Assembly: GCF_014595885.1 (NCBI RefSeq)
Contig: NZ_JABUKC010000003.1
Span: forward strand, 434,001 to 498,000
Length of the DNA stretch: 64,000 nucleotides
DNA from: Microcella alkalica
Lineage (GTDB): Bacteria > Actinomycetota > Actinomycetes > Actinomycetales > Microbacteriaceae
Reading direction: 5' to 3'
Below, piece by piece: positions 7,720-17,675 of this stretch. Position 1 is the stretch's first letter, and the number at the start of each line of letters is the position of its first letter. A model generated the notes under the pieces. The model made no database searches. It had not been told where the DNA came from and saw only the letters and a program-made list of their open reading frames with translations. Both the position numbers and the translations under genes were made by a program.

Positions 7720-9177
7720 ATGTGCGGCATCGTCGGACTCGTCTCGTCCAGCCCCGTCAACCAGCAGGTCTACGACGCGCTGTCGCTGCTGCAGCACCGC
7801 GGCCAGGATTCCACCGGCATCGCCACGGCCGAGGGCCGCGTCATGCACATGCACAAGGCGAAGGGGCAGGTGCGCGAGGCGTACCGCACGCGCGACATGC
7901 GCTCGCTGCTCGGCACGATGGGCCTCGGCCACGTGCGCTACGCGACGCGCGGCTCGGCCTCGAGCGAGGAGGAGGCGCAGCCGTTCTACGTGAACGCGCC
8001 CTACGGCATCATCCTCGTGCACAACGGCAACCTGACGAACACGCGCGAGCTCACGCGCGAGCTGCACGAGATCGACCGCCGCCACCTCAACACGAACTCC
8101 GACACCGAGCTGCTCGTGAACGTGCTCGCGCACGAGCTGCAGCAGCAGGTCACGGGCGACGACCTCGACCCCGACCAGGTGTTCGCGGCGATCGGCCGTC
8201 TGCACGAGCGCGTCGAGGGCTCGTACGCGGCGATCGCCCTCATCGCGGGGCACGGCCTGCTGGCCTTCCGCGACCCGTTCGGCATCCGCCCGCTCGTGCT
8301 CGGTCGGCGGTCGACGGGGCTCGTCGGCGACGAGTGGGTCGTGGCGAGCGAGTCGCTCGTGCTCGAGCACGGCGGCTACGAGATCGTGCGCGACGTCGCG
8401 CCCGGCGAGGCCGTCTTCATCTCGATGAACGGCGAGATGGTGTCGCGGCAGTGCGCCGCGAACCCGCGCCTGATCCCCTGCTCGTTCGAGTACGTCTACC
8501 TCGCCCGCCCCGACTCGGTCATGAACGGCATCTCGGTGTACGAGGCGCGCCTGCGGCTCGGCGACCGGCTCGCCTCGACGATCCAGCAGCACCTGCCGGG
8601 AGGCGACGTCGACGTCGTCATGCCGATCCCCGACTCCTCGCGACCCGCGGCGATGCAGGTGGCGCAGAAGCTCGGCATCGAGTACCGCGAGGGGTTCTAC
8701 AAGAACCGCTATGTCGGCCGCACCTTCATCATGCCCGGCCAGGCGGAGCGCAAGAAGAGCGTGAAGCAGAAGCTCAACGCGATGTCCTCCGAGTTCAAGG
8801 GCAAGAGCATCCTCATCGTCGACGACTCGATCGTGCGCGGCACGACCTCGAAGGAGATCGTCGAGATGGCGCGGGCCGCCGGCGCCCGCAAGGTCACGTT
8901 CACGTCGGCGGCGCCGCCGGTGCGCTACCCGCACGTGTACGGAATCAACATGCCGACCTCGCGCGAGCTCATCGCGCACGGCCGCAAGATCCCGGAGATC
9001 GCGCAGGAGCTCGGCGCCGACGCCCTCATCTACCAGGAGGTCGCCGATATGGAGGCCGCCATCATCGAGGGCACCGACATCCAGGGCCTCGAGATGAGCT
9101 GCTTCACGGGCGACTACGTCACCGGCACGGTGACGCCCGAGTACCTCGACTGGGTCGAGCGCAACCAGAACAGCTGA
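7720..9177 (+). CDS. purF: Amidophosphoribosyltransferase
   Basis: First committed step of purine synthesis: transfers glutamine amide nitrogen to PRPP. 485 residues. The ATG at 7720 is fixed by biology, because Cys2 of MCGIVGLV must become the N-terminal nucleophile of the glutaminase domain; the frame's upstream starts would bury it. Glutaminase motifs LLQHRGQDSTGI, GHVRYATRG and HNGNLTN are followed by the phosphoribosyltransferase domain with PIPDSSRPAA and the PRPP loop ILIVDDSIVRGTT. It belongs to the conserved purM-purF neighbourhood. Confidence 0.98.
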   Translation: MCGIVGLVSSSPVNQQVYDALSLLQHRGQDSTGIATAEGRVMHMHKAKGQVREAYRTRDMRSLLGTMGLGHVRYATRGSASSEEEAQPFYVNAPYGIILVHNGNLTNTRELTRELHEIDRRHLNTNSDTELLVNVLAHELQQQVTGDDLDPDQVFAAIGRLHERVEGSYAAIALIAGHGLLAFRDPFGIRPLVLGRRSTGLVGDEWVVASESLVLEHGGYEIVRDVAPGEAVFISMNGEMVSRQCAANPRLIPCSFEYVYLARPDSVMNGISVYEARLRLGDRLASTIQQHLPGGDVDVVMPIPDSSRPAAMQVAQKLGIEYREGFYKNRYVGRTFIMPGQAERKKSVKQKLNAMSSEFKGKSILIVDDSIVRGTTSKEIVEMARAAGARKVTFTSAAPPVRYPHVYGINMPTSRELIAHGRKIPEIAQELGADALIYQEVADMEAAIIEGTDIQGLEMSCFTGDYVTGTVTPEYLDWVERNQNS

Positions 9178-9234
9178 GCGGCCGCAGTCTCGGCTGTCGC
9201 CGGCGACGGATGCTCGGCGCGAGCCGCGCGGCGG

Positions 9235-9633
9235 CTACTGCTCGAGCTCGCCCTCGATCGGAGCCGGGTCGACCGTTTCGCGCTCGGCCTGCAGGGTGCG
9301 GGCGCGCTTGCTCGAGCGCCGGTCGAGCACGATGCCGACGATCGCGCCGACGAGCACGCCGAAGGTGATGCCGTAGAGCGAGAAGTAGGCCACGAGCGTC
9401 GCGAAGCCGACCTCTTCGTCGGCGGGGAACAGGCTCGTCGCGATGAGCGTGCCGAGGAACCCGAGGAGGCCGCCGACGACGAGGAACGCCGGGATCTTTG
9501 GCGCGCGGCGCACCGTGACCTGCTCGGGCTGCGCCGGCTGCACTTGCTGCGGCGGCTGCGCTGCGGCCGGCTGGGGCTGCGCCGAGGGGGCCGCGCTCGG
9601 GCGGGCCTGCTCGTTGGGCGTGGGGTCGCTCAC
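9235..9633 (-). CDS. Small membrane protein, unknown function
   Basis: 132 residues from the GTG at 9633; the open frame continues to 9918 but the added part looks non-coding. A Pro/Gln/Ala-rich hydrophilic N-terminal 40 residues precedes two hydrophobic helices (about 49-70 and 77-102) separated by a short acidic loop, then a basic and acidic tail. Two helices closely spaced behind a disordered tail suggest a small cytoplasmic-membrane protein. Convergent to purF. A GAGAAT box lies 6 nt before the GTG. I do not recognise the family with confidence. Confidence 0.65.
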   Translation of the reverse strand: MSDPTPNEQARPSAAPSAQPQPAAAQPPQQVQPAQPEQVTVRRAPKIPAFLVVGGLLGFLGTLIATSLFPADEEVGFATLVAYFSLYGITFGVLVGAIVGIVLDRRSSKRARTLQAERETVDPAPIEGELEQ

Positions 9634-9668
9634 GCCCCCATTCTCGCGCACCCCGGTTGGGTGCCCGC

Positions 9669-10061
9669 TCACCACGGGATGGGCAGCAGGTGCGAGAGGT
9701 CGGCCCTCGAACCCGAGGCGTGGATGCGCCCCGCCGCCACCGCGCTCGCCCAGTCGTCGAGGCCCGCCGCCGCGATCGCGATGAAGGTCTCGGCGTCGAG
9801 CTCGACCACATTCGGCGGGGTGCCGCGCGTGTGGCGCGGGCCCTCGACGATCTGCACGGCGCCGAACGGCGGCACACGCACCTCGACGCTCTTCCCGGGG
9901 GCCGCATCGCTGAGGCACTGCAGCAGGTAGCGCACGGCGGTGGCGAGCTCGTCACGCGTCGGGGGCGGGGCGCTCGCGTCGTCGCGCCGCGCGGCGAAGG
10001 CCGCGATCGCGGCGCGCACGGCCGCCCGGCCGGCGGTCTGGTCGATGCGGGCGCGGGGCAT
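9669..10061 (-). CDS. Sterol-carrier (SCP2-like) family protein
   Basis: 130 residues. The compact domain has the family features RDELATAVRYLLQCL, VEVRVPPFGAVQ, GPRHTRGTPPNVVELD and a terminal LSHLLPI. It resembles the conserved actinobacterial protein next to purF (Rv0807 in M. tuberculosis, from memory). Lipid or hydrophobic-ligand binding is inferred from the fold only. The ATG at 10061 is preferred over the upstream start at 10106, because a TACCCT box lies 6 nt before it. It is divergent from purD. Confidence 0.8.
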   Translation of the reverse strand: MPRARIDQTAGRAAVRAAIAAFAARRDDASAPPPTRDELATAVRYLLQCLSDAAPGKSVEVRVPPFGAVQIVEGPRHTRGTPPNVVELDAETFIAIAAAGLDDWASAVAAGRIHASGSRADLSHLLPIPW

Positions 10062-10067
10062 CCTTCG

Positions 10068-10073
10068 AGGGTA
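10068..10073 (-). promoter_or_regulatory. -10 box, leaderless promoter of the SCP2-like gene
   Basis: TACCCT on the minus strand, 6 nt before the ATG at 10061. Confidence 0.6.
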
Positions 10074-10120
10074 CGCGCGAGGGGCGACGGGGGCCGGTCT
10101 GCTCATACGCGCACGCTGGG

Positions 10121-10126
10121 TAGGCT
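10121..10126 (+). promoter_or_regulatory. -10 box, leaderless promoter of purD
   Basis: TAGGCT, 6 nt before the GTG at 10133. Confidence 0.65.
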
Positions 10127-10132
10127 GACCGG

Positions 10133-11386
10133 GTGAGAATCCTCGTCCTCGGATCGGGCGCGCGCGAGCACGCCATCATCACGGCGCTCCTTCGCGAGAA
10201 CGCGGGCCACCAGATCACCGCCGCCCCCGGCAACGCGGGCATCGCGCAGGTCGTCGAGACCGTCGCGCTCGACCCGACGAAGGCCGCCGTCGTGGCCGAC
10301 TACGCCGTCGACAACGACATCGAGCTCGTCGTGATCGGGCCCGAGGCTCCGCTCGTCGCGGGCGTCGCCGACGCGCTGCGCTCGCGCGGCATCGCGACCT
10401 TCGGGCCCGGCAAGGCGGCCGCGCAGCTCGAGGGCTCGAAGACCTTCGCCAAGCGCATCATGGACGCCGCGGCGGTTCCGACCGGTCGCGCCGTGCGCGC
10501 CGGCACCCTCGCCGAAGCGGATGCGGCGCTCGACGAGATGGGCGCCCCCTACGTCGTGAAGGCTGACGGCCTCGCCGCCGGCAAGGGCGTCATCGTCACC
10601 GACGACCGCGACGCCGCCCGCGCCCATGCCGAGCACTACCTGCAGCAGGGCGGCGTGCTCGTCGAGGAGTTCCTTGCCGGCCAGGAGGTCAGCCTCTTCC
10701 TGCTCAGCGACGGCCACACCGTCGTGCCCCTCAGCCCCGCGCAGGACTACAAGCGCATCGGCGACGGCGACACCGGCCCCAACACCGGCGGCATGGGCGC
10801 CTACTCGCCGCTGCCGTGGGCCGCGCCCGGCTTCGTCGACGAGGTCATCGCCACCATCGCGCAGCCCACCGTGCGTCAGCTCGCCGAAGAGGGCACCCCC
10901 TTCATCGGCCTGCTCTACTGCGGCCTCATCGTCACCGAGCGGGGCACGCGCGTCATCGAGTTCAACGCGCGCTTCGGCGACCCCGAGACGCAGGTCGTGC
11001 TGCCGCGCCTCGTCACCCCGCTGAGCGGCCTGCTGTTCGCCGCCGCGACCGGGCAGCTCGCCGGGGTTCCCCGCCCCGAGTTCAGCAGCGAGGTCGCTGT
11101 GACCGTCGTGCTCGCGAGCGAGGGCTACCCCGATACCCCGCACACCGGGCGCGCCCTCACGGGCCTCGCCGAGGCCGAGCAGGTCGAGGGCGTGCACCTC
11201 GCCCACGCCGCGACCGCCCGCACCGACGACGGCTTCGTCGCCACCGGCGGCCGCGTGCTCAGCGTGGTAGCCACCGGCGCCGACTTCGGCCAGGCCCGCG
11301 AGCGCGCCTACGAGGCGATCGGCCGCATCGGGCTCGAGGGCGGCCAGTACCGCACCGACATCGCGCTGCGCGTCGTCGAGGGCTGA
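10133..11386 (+). CDS. purD: Phosphoribosylamine-glycine ligase (GAR synthetase)
   Basis: Second step of purine synthesis: ATP-dependent joining of glycine to phosphoribosylamine. 417 residues, typical length. ATP-grasp fold with N-terminal [14 protein letters not shown], the central [44 protein letters not shown], and the metal-binding [14 protein letters not shown]. The GTG start is set by a leaderless promoter. purC follows 5 bp after its stop, so the two should be co-transcribed. Confidence 0.98.
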   Translation: MRILVLGSGAREHAIITALLRENAGHQITAAPGNAGIAQVVETVALDPTKAAVVADYAVDNDIELVVIGPEAPLVAGVADALRSRGIATFGPGKAAAQLEGSKTFAKRIMDAAAVPTGRAVRAGTLAEADAALDEMGAPYVVKADGLAAGKGVIVTDDRDAARAHAEHYLQQGGVLVEEFLAGQEVSLFLLSDGHTVVPLSPAQDYKRIGDGDTGPNTGGMGAYSPLPWAAPGFVDEVIATIAQPTVRQLAEEGTPFIGLLYCGLIVTERGTRVIEFNARFGDPETQVVLPRLVTPLSGLLFAAATGQLAGVPRPEFSSEVAVTVVLASEGYPDTPHTGRALTGLAEAEQVEGVHLAHAATARTDDGFVATGGRVLSVVATGADFGQARERAYEAIGRIGLEGGQYRTDIALRVVEG

Positions 11387-11391
11387 GCGGC

Positions 11392-12291
11392 ATGAGCGAG
11401 CAGGGCGCCGGGCTCGACGTCGACGCGCAGCAGCTGCCGGGCTGGAAGCGGGTCTACTCGGGCAAGGTGCGCGACCTGTACGTGCCCGACGGAGCATCCG
11501 ATCTCGCGAGCGCGCAGCGCGTGCTCATGGTCGCGAGCGACCGGGTGAGCGCGTTCGATCACGTCCTCGAGCCGGGCATCCCCGGCAAGGGCGCGCTGCT
11601 GACGCAGCTGACGCGGTGGTGGTTCGACCGCCTCGGGTTCCCGACCCACCTCGACCCGGTGCAGGACGTGCCGGCCGCCGTCGCCGACCGCGCCGTCGTC
11701 GCCCGCCGCCTCGACATGCACCCGGTCGAGTGCGTGGTGCGCGGATACCTCTCGGGCTCGGGCTGGGTCGAGTACCAGCGGTCGCAGAGCGTGTGCGGCA
11801 TCCCGCTGCCCGCCGGTCTCAGCGACGGCGACCGCCTGCCCGAGCCGATCTACACGCCCGCCTACAAGGCGCCGCTCGGCGAGCACGACGAGAACATCAC
11901 TTTCGAGCGCAGCGTCGAGCTCGTGGGCCTCGAGACCGCGACGGCGCTGCGGGATGCTGCGCTCGACCTGTTCCGCCGCGCGAGCGCGATCGCCGAGGAG
12001 CGCGGGGTGATCCTCGCCGACACGAAGTTCGAGTTCGGCAACGACCCCGCCACGGGCCGGCTGACGCTCGCCGACGAGGTGCTCACCTCCGACAGCTCGC
12101 GCTACTGGGACGCGGAGCTCTACGCCGCGGGCGGCCCCGACCGCCTGGCGAGCTTCGACAAGCAGATCGTGCGCGACTGGCTCGCCGCGCACTGGGACAG
12201 GCAGGGCACGCCGCCGCGCCTGCCCGACGAGATCGTCGAGCGCACGGCGGCCCGCTACCGCGAGCTCATCGAGCGGCTGACCCACGCCTGA
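11392..12291 (+). CDS. purC: SAICAR synthetase
   Basis: Converts CAIR and aspartate to SAICAR with ATP. 299 residues from the ATG at 11392, which lies 5 bp after the purD stop; the much longer open frame beginning inside purD is not real. Signatures: YSGKVRDLY near the N-terminus, VASDRVSAFDH, ECVVRGYLSGSGW, and FEFG after a conserved TK. Second gene of the purD-purC unit. Confidence 0.97.
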   Translation: MSEQGAGLDVDAQQLPGWKRVYSGKVRDLYVPDGASDLASAQRVLMVASDRVSAFDHVLEPGIPGKGALLTQLTRWWFDRLGFPTHLDPVQDVPAAVADRAVVARRLDMHPVECVVRGYLSGSGWVEYQRSQSVCGIPLPAGLSDGDRLPEPIYTPAYKAPLGEHDENITFERSVELVGLETATALRDAALDLFRRASAIAEERGVILADTKFEFGNDPATGRLTLADEVLTSDSSRYWDAELYAAGGPDRLASFDKQIVRDWLAAHWDRQGTPPRLPDEIVERTAARYRELIERLTHA

Positions 12292-12346
12292 GGCGAACGC
12301 GCGGCCTGCCGGGAACGATTCCGCCTGCTCGGCGGTTGAGAGGGGC

Positions 12347-13267
12347 ATGACCGCCGCCCCGCGCCTCGCCCCCGACACCTCGATGGGGGCCGTGACGCTC
12401 GACGTCGCCGACCTCGACGCGCTCACCGCCTACTACCGCGACGGCGTCGGGCTCGAGGTGCTCACGAGCGAGCCCGCGCGCGACGGCGAGCCCGCGATCG
12501 TGACGCTCGGGCGCACGCGACGCGACGCGTCGGGCGCGACGGCGGCGAGCATCCCCCTCGTGGTGCTGCGGCACAGCCCGGCCCTGCGGCACGCAGGGCC
12601 GCGGGATGCCGGGCTCTTCCACACGGCGATCCTGTTCGAGACCCAGGCCGCGCTCGCCGCCGCCGTGGCGACCGTCGCGCAGCGGCACCCGGGCACGTTC
12701 ACCGGCTCGAGCGACCACCTCGTCAGCCAGGCCTTCTACTTCGACGACCCCGAGGGCAACGGCGTCGAGCTGTACTGGGATCGCGACCGCACGCAGTGGA
12801 GCTGGACGCACGGCCAGGTCGAGATGTCGACCCTCTACCTCGACCCGAACGCCTTCCTGCGGCAGCACCTCACCGAGGAGGCGCTCGCCGCGCACGCGAC
12901 CGCTCCGGCCGTCGTCGGGCACGTGCACCTCTCGGTCGGCGATGTCGTTACGGCGAAGCGCTTCTACGTCGACGAGCTCGGCTTCGACCTCACCACCACC
13001 TACGGCGGGCAGGCGATCTTCGTCAGCGCCGGCGGCTACCACCACCACATGGCGATGAACGTCTGGCGCAGCCAGGGCGCCGGGCGTCGCCAGCCCACGC
13101 TCGGGCTCGGGCGCGTCGACATCGTGCTGCCGCATGCCGACGAGATCGGCGCCCTCGGCGAGCGCCTCAGCCACTTCGGCCACGAGGTGCGCGACGACGG
13201 GCGGGCCGTGCACGTCGACGACCCGTGGGGCAACCTGCTGCGGGTCACGGTCGCGCCGAGCGCGTAG
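12347..13267 (+). CDS. VOC-family protein, CatE-like (two glyoxalase modules)
   Basis: 306 residues with two vicinal-oxygen-chelate modules. The first begins GAVTLDVADLDALTAYY and ends DPEGNGVELYWD. The second begins GHVHLSVGDVVTAKRFYVDE and carries a YHHHMAMNVW segment. The His in GHVHL, the central HHH and the Glu of VELYWD could form the metal site of an extradiol dioxygenase or isomerase. Whether it cleaves catechols cannot be told. It follows purC by 55 bp on the same strand but has no metabolic link to purines. Confidence 0.8.
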   Translation: MTAAPRLAPDTSMGAVTLDVADLDALTAYYRDGVGLEVLTSEPARDGEPAIVTLGRTRRDASGATAASIPLVVLRHSPALRHAGPRDAGLFHTAILFETQAALAAAVATVAQRHPGTFTGSSDHLVSQAFYFDDPEGNGVELYWDRDRTQWSWTHGQVEMSTLYLDPNAFLRQHLTEEALAAHATAPAVVGHVHLSVGDVVTAKRFYVDELGFDLTTTYGGQAIFVSAGGYHHHMAMNVWRSQGAGRRQPTLGLGRVDIVLPHADEIGALGERLSHFGHEVRDDGRAVHVDDPWGNLLRVTVAPSA

Positions 13268-13277
13268 CCGCGCGTCG

Positions 13278-13283
13278 TAGGCT
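13278..13283 (+). promoter_or_regulatory. -10 box, leaderless promoter of the SGNH hydrolase operon
   Basis: TAGGCT, 6 nt before the GTG at 13290. Confidence 0.65.
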
Positions 13284-13289
13284 CGGCGG

Positions 13290-14108
13290 GTGACTGAGCC
13301 ACGCCGACCCCGCGCGCTGCGGCTGAGCAGGGCGATCGCGGTCGCACAGGCGCCGGTCATCCTGCGTCAGGGGCGTCGGCTGCGCCGCGAGACGCCGCGC
13401 CTGCCCGACGCGCCGCTGCCGTGGGAGGGCACGATTCCGGCGCCCGGCGCGAGCCCGCAGCGCGACGCCGACGCCGCCGCCGTCGACGCGGCGACCAGCC
13501 CCGGCTCGCGCCCCCTGCACCTGCTCGTGCTCGGCGACTCGACCGCCGCGGGCGTCGGCGTCGACCACGCCGACCTGGGCCTCGCCGGCCGGCTCGCGGA
13601 GGCACTCGCCGCGCGCACCGGACGCCCCGTGCACTGGCGGGCTCGCGGCCGCAACGGCGCGACGGCCCGCGACGTCGTGCGCGACCACCTCGACGAGGCG
13701 CTCGACGCTCCCGTCGATCTGCTGTTCCTGTCGGTCGGCGCGAACGACGCGCTCGCCCTGCGGTCGGCTCGAGCGTTCGCCCGGGATGTCCGGCGCATCC
13801 TCGACCGCGCCATCGAGCTGCACCCGCACGCGGTCGTGCTCATGTCGAGCCTGCCGGCGTTCTTCCGGTTCCGGCTGCTGCCCGAGCCGCTGCGCGGCAC
13901 CCTGTACCGGCATTCGCAGGCGCTCGAGTCGGCGGCGCGGGCGCTCGTGATCGCCCGCGAGCGCGCGCACATGTCGCCGCCACCCCCGCCGTACACGGAG
14001 GGCTTCTTCGCGAGCGACGACTTCCACCCCAGTGCGCTCGGCTACCGCGACTGGGCCGAGTTCGCCGTTGACGACGCCGAGCTCGCGGGCATTATGGGGT
14101 GGCTATGA
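13290..14108 (+). CDS. SGNH/GDSL-type hydrolase
   Basis: Serine esterase or acyl hydrolase, probably cytoplasmic because no signal peptide or helix is seen. 272 residues. The four SGNH blocks are visible: LVLGDSTAAG (Ser), ARGRNGATA, SVGANDAL (Asn), and the C-terminal DDFHPSALGY with the Asp-x-x-His pair. The basic N-terminal 50 residues are extra to the domain. Its stop overlaps the next gene's start (ATGA), so the two are translationally coupled. Substrate unknown. Confidence 0.88.
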   Translation: MTEPRRPRALRLSRAIAVAQAPVILRQGRRLRRETPRLPDAPLPWEGTIPAPGASPQRDADAAAVDAATSPGSRPLHLLVLGDSTAAGVGVDHADLGLAGRLAEALAARTGRPVHWRARGRNGATARDVVRDHLDEALDAPVDLLFLSVGANDALALRSARAFARDVRRILDRAIELHPHAVVLMSSLPAFFRFRLLPEPLRGTLYRHSQALESAARALVIARERAHMSPPPPPYTEGFFASDDFHPSALGYRDWAEFAVDDAELAGIMGWL

Positions 14109-14977
14109 CCTCCGCGCCCTCCGCTCCCACTCCCGGCGACGCCGTGCCCGCCGGCCGCCTGCACGTCGACGAGTCGGGCCCGCGCGACGCCGAGACGGTC
14201 GTCTTCCTGCACGGCGGCAACGTCTCGGGCTGGATGTGGGGTCCGCAGCGCGATGAGCTCACCGACTTCCACCACCTCGTGCCCGACATGCCCGGCTTCG
14301 GGCTGTCGAACCAGGTGCCCTGGCGCTCGATGGCCGAGACCGCCGACCGCATCGCCGCAGTCATCCGCGAGCGGGCGCACGACGGCCGCGCCCACGTGGT
14401 CGGCCTCTCGCTCGGCGGCCTCATCGGCGCGCTGCTCGTCGCCCGGCACCCGAGCGCGGTGCGCAGCGCGGTGCTGAGCGGCGCGCCCCTGCGCGGCCTC
14501 GGCCCGTTCATGTCGTGGCTGGCGCGCGTGCAGCTGAAGCTGTGGCAGAGCGCCGCCTACTGGAGCACGATGGGCCGCGGCTACCACCTCGACCCGGAGA
14601 CGCTGAAGGCGTTCGTCGAGGGCGGCGTCGGCATCAACCCGCGCAGCGCCCGCCGCATGGTCGAGCAGACGAACGCCGGCATGGTGAGCGAGCTGGGCGG
14701 CTTCGACGGCAACCCTGTGCCGATCCTCGGGGTGGCCGGCGGCCGCGAGTCGCGCGTCGTCACGGGCGCCCTGCGCTTCTTCCTGCGCGCCCCGCACGCC
14801 GAGGTGCGCCTGGCCCCGGGCATGCACCACGTGTGGAACGTCGAGAACCCGGCGCTCTTCACCGCGATGGTGCGGGCGTGGGTCGCCGAGGGTCGCGTGC
14901 ACCCTGAGCTCGAGGCGGTGCCGCCGCACCTGCTCGCCGCGCCGCGCCGCGAGCGCCGGCAGGGGCCGCGCGGCTGA
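14105..14977 (+). CDS. Alpha/beta hydrolase
   Basis: 290 residues. FLHGGNVSGW is the oxyanion loop, VGLSLGGL holds the nucleophile serine, and GMHHVWNVE near the C-terminus supplies the catalytic histidine. The ATG at 14105 overlaps the stop of the SGNH gene by four bases, and its own stop overlaps the kinase start (TGATG). The middle of a tightly coupled three-gene set. Substrate not predictable; esterase or lipase activity is the default. Confidence 0.88.
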   Translation: MTSAPSAPTPGDAVPAGRLHVDESGPRDAETVVFLHGGNVSGWMWGPQRDELTDFHHLVPDMPGFGLSNQVPWRSMAETADRIAAVIRERAHDGRAHVVGLSLGGLIGALLVARHPSAVRSAVLSGAPLRGLGPFMSWLARVQLKLWQSAAYWSTMGRGYHLDPETLKAFVEGGVGINPRSARRMVEQTNAGMVSELGGFDGNPVPILGVAGGRESRVVTGALRFFLRAPHAEVRLAPGMHHVWNVENPALFTAMVRAWVAEGRVHPELEAVPPHLLAAPRRERRQGPRG

Positions 14978-15621
14978 TGTCGGCCCGCACGCTGGCCGGC
15001 ATCGAGGCCCTCGCCGCGGTCATCGCGCGGATGCCCGGGCCGGCGACCGCCGCATCCGGTCGCGTGCTCGTCGGCATCGCCGGCGCTCCCGGCGCGGGCA
15101 AGTCGACGGTCGCCACCGCGCTCGCCGCCCGGCTGCCCGGTGCGGTGGTGCTGCCGATGGACGGCTTCCACCTGCCGCAGGCGCGGCTCGTCGAGCTGGG
15201 GCGACGCGACCGCATGGGCGCCCCCGACACGTTCGACGCGGCGGCGTTCGTCGCGCTGCTGCGCCGCCTGCGCGACGCGGCGAGCGCCGGGTCGACGGTG
15301 CTCGCGCCCGGCTTCGACCGCACCGTCGAGGAGCCGGTGCCCGACGAGGTGGCGCTGCCGCCGCAGCGCCCGATCGTCATCGTCGAGGGCAACTACCTGC
15401 TGCTGGAGCGCGACGGGTGGGGCCCCGTCGCCGACCTGCTCGACCTCGCGGTGGGCCTCGTCGTCGACGACGCGGTGCGCCGTGAGCGCCTCATCGCCCG
15501 CCACATCGCGTTCGGCAAGTCGCCGGATGCGGCGGCCGCCTGGGCGCTCGGCCCCGACGAGCGCAACGCGGTCGCGATCGCGGCGACGCTGCAGCGCGCC
15601 GACGTGCTGCTCGCCCCCTGA
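14977..15621 (+). CDS. Nucleoside/nucleotide kinase family P-loop protein (FrcK/panK-like)
   Basis: 214 residues. Walker A GAPGAGKS at residues 36-43, followed by PMDGFHLPQ (60-68), the substrate-binding signature of the uridine kinase/phosphoribulokinase-like group. VIVEGNYLLLE is the strand carrying the catalytic carboxylates. Family members phosphorylate small metabolites such as fructose or nucleosides; the substrate here is unknown. It starts within the stop codon of the preceding hydrolase and closes the operon. Confidence 0.85.
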   Translation: MSARTLAGIEALAAVIARMPGPATAASGRVLVGIAGAPGAGKSTVATALAARLPGAVVLPMDGFHLPQARLVELGRRDRMGAPDTFDAAAFVALLRRLRDAASAGSTVLAPGFDRTVEEPVPDEVALPPQRPIVIVEGNYLLLERDGWGPVADLLDLAVGLVVDDAVRRERLIARHIAFGKSPDAAAAWALGPDERNAVAIAATLQRADVLLAP

Positions 15622-15663
15622 CGGCGCGCGTCGACGGCGGGGGCCGCGACGCGAAGGTCGGCC

Positions 15664-15685
15664 GGCCGCCCGCCCGCCGGCGGCC
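15664..15685 (+). terminator. Possible terminator after the kinase gene
   Basis: GGCCGCC (15664-15670) pairs with GGCGGCC (15679-15685), upstream of the purS promoter. Short and without T-tract. Confidence 0.45.
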
Positions 15686-15707
15686 GCCGCGCGCGGATGA
15701 GCACGCG

Positions 15708-15713
15708 TAGACT
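15708..15713 (+). promoter_or_regulatory. -10 box of purSQ
   Basis: TAGACT, 34 nt before the purS start. It gives a short leader containing the ribosome site CGGGAG. Confidence 0.55.
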
Positions 15714-15747
15714 GGGCGCATCCACCCCTGAACGAACGGGAGTCGCC

Positions 15748-16016
15748 GTGCCCACCATCGTCGTCGAGGTCATGCCGAAGGCCGAGCTGCTCGACCCGGC
15801 CGGCAAGGCCGTCGCGGGAGCCCTGCACCGCCTGGGCCACGACCGCATCAGCGACGTGCGCATCGGCAAGCGCTTCGAGCTGCACGTCGACGGCGAGGTC
15901 GACGCCGAGCTGCTCGCCGCCGTCGAGAAGGTGGCGACCGACATGCTCGCCAACACCGTCATCGAGGATGTCGTGGCGGTCGAGGTGCGCGGCGAGACCG
16001 CCGGGGCGTCGGCCTG

Positions 16017-16017
<1 letters not shown>
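15748..16017 (+). CDS. purS: FGAM synthase subunit PurS
   Basis: 89 residues from the GTG at 15748, which follows CGGGAG. A small ferredoxin-like subunit that bridges PurL and PurQ in the three-part FGAM synthase. Family features: [17 protein letters not shown], a central [10 protein letters not shown] and a terminal [10 protein letters not shown]. Its stop overlaps the purQ start (TGATG). The longer open frame starting at 15697 is ruled out by the promoter and ribosome site inside it. Confidence 0.95.
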
Positions 16018-16712
<695 letters not shown>

Positions 16713-16724
16713 GGGATCGGGGCG

Positions 16725-17525
16725 TCACCACCCGAGTCGCCGCGCCACGGCATCGGCCGCGGCAGAGGGGAAGTCGTCCCACCCGGGCTCGAGCACTCGC
16801 CGAGTCACTTCGAAGAGCCGCACTGCGGCCGCCTCGGCGGGCCGGGCGATCGCGGCCTCGATGTCCGCTGCGATGACGGGGAAGTCGGTCTCGAACCTGC
16901 GAGTCGGCTCGATCGGCGCGGGCTCGCGCCCCTCTGCGAGCGCTGATCTCGCTCGAACGGCCGAGATCAGGTGCTTCACCGCCCACTGCCTGATGAACTG
17001 TCCTCCGTTGATGATCTCGCCCCGTCGCACCCGTCCGGTGCCGATCAGCAGCTTTACGAGCACGAGACGAGCGTCGTTGAGAGGGTCGGGCGCGGGCATC
17101 CCGATCACACGGCTCTGGGCGTCGGCGATGAGCCGCTGCGTCGCATGGTGGTCGTCATCGACCGCGACGGTCGCCTCCTCGGCAAGGGGGCCCTGCAGCT
17201 CCGCGGCATCCCCGACGGCGAACTCGAGCACGTGGCCGTCGGCGTAGAGCGCGACGAAGCCGATCCCTCCTTCTCGAGCGGTGAGAACGAGGTTCTCCTG
17301 TCGCGGCAGCCAGTCGAGGGAGCGGCGGGCCTCGGACGCGGCCCCCGGATTCGCGATCGCGAAGAAGTCGTGGTCGGACCACTCATCGCGCCGAGCCGCG
17401 GCCTCCTGCGAGCTCGACCCGAGGAACACGAGTCCGCTCAACGCAGGGTGATCGCGCACCGCCGCCGTGAGCGACGCCGTCAGCTGCTCGAAATCGTCCG
17501 CGTCGTGGATGGGTCGAGATGTCAT
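16725..17525 (-). CDS. Nucleotidyltransferase-fold protein (antibiotic/small-molecule NTase-like)
   Basis: 266 residues. FLGSSS (34-39) and WSDHDFF (49-55, acidic residues 51 and 53) form the polymerase-beta-type metal site seen in aminoglycoside and lincosamide nucleotidyltransferases. The C-terminal half is helical, with HLISAVRARSALAEGREP. AMP transfer to an antibiotic or metabolite is possible but not shown. It lies on the opposite strand between purQ and purL. Its codon use is visibly less GC-rich than the flanking pur genes, with more TCT, CTT and GAT, which suggests acquisition from elsewhere. Confidence 0.7.
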   Translation of the reverse strand: MTSRPIHDADDFEQLTASLTAAVRDHPALSGLVFLGSSSQEAAARRDEWSDHDFFAIANPGAASEARRSLDWLPRQENLVLTAREGGIGFVALYADGHVLEFAVGDAAELQGPLAEEATVAVDDDHHATQRLIADAQSRVIGMPAPDPLNDARLVLVKLLIGTGRVRRGEIINGGQFIRQWAVKHLISAVRARSALAEGREPAPIEPTRRFETDFPVIAADIEAAIARPAEAAAVRLFEVTRRVLEPGWDDFPSAAADAVARRLGW

Positions 17526-17675
17526 GGGTCACCTTCGTGCTCGGGGTGCGAACGCACCAGCGGGATTGTTGATCGCTGAGACGCGGTTGCACGGTAGCCA
17601 TGACAGAGCCGTTGAGTTGTGGTGGGCGATGCTCCCACGCGACCGGACACCCGCGCAAGGTGGTGGAATGGACTC

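Noticed and set aside
16725-17525. Considered calling an aminoglycoside resistance gene
   Set aside because: Only the general nucleotidyltransferase metal site is visible; no subfamily-specific motifs, so no antibiotic was assigned.
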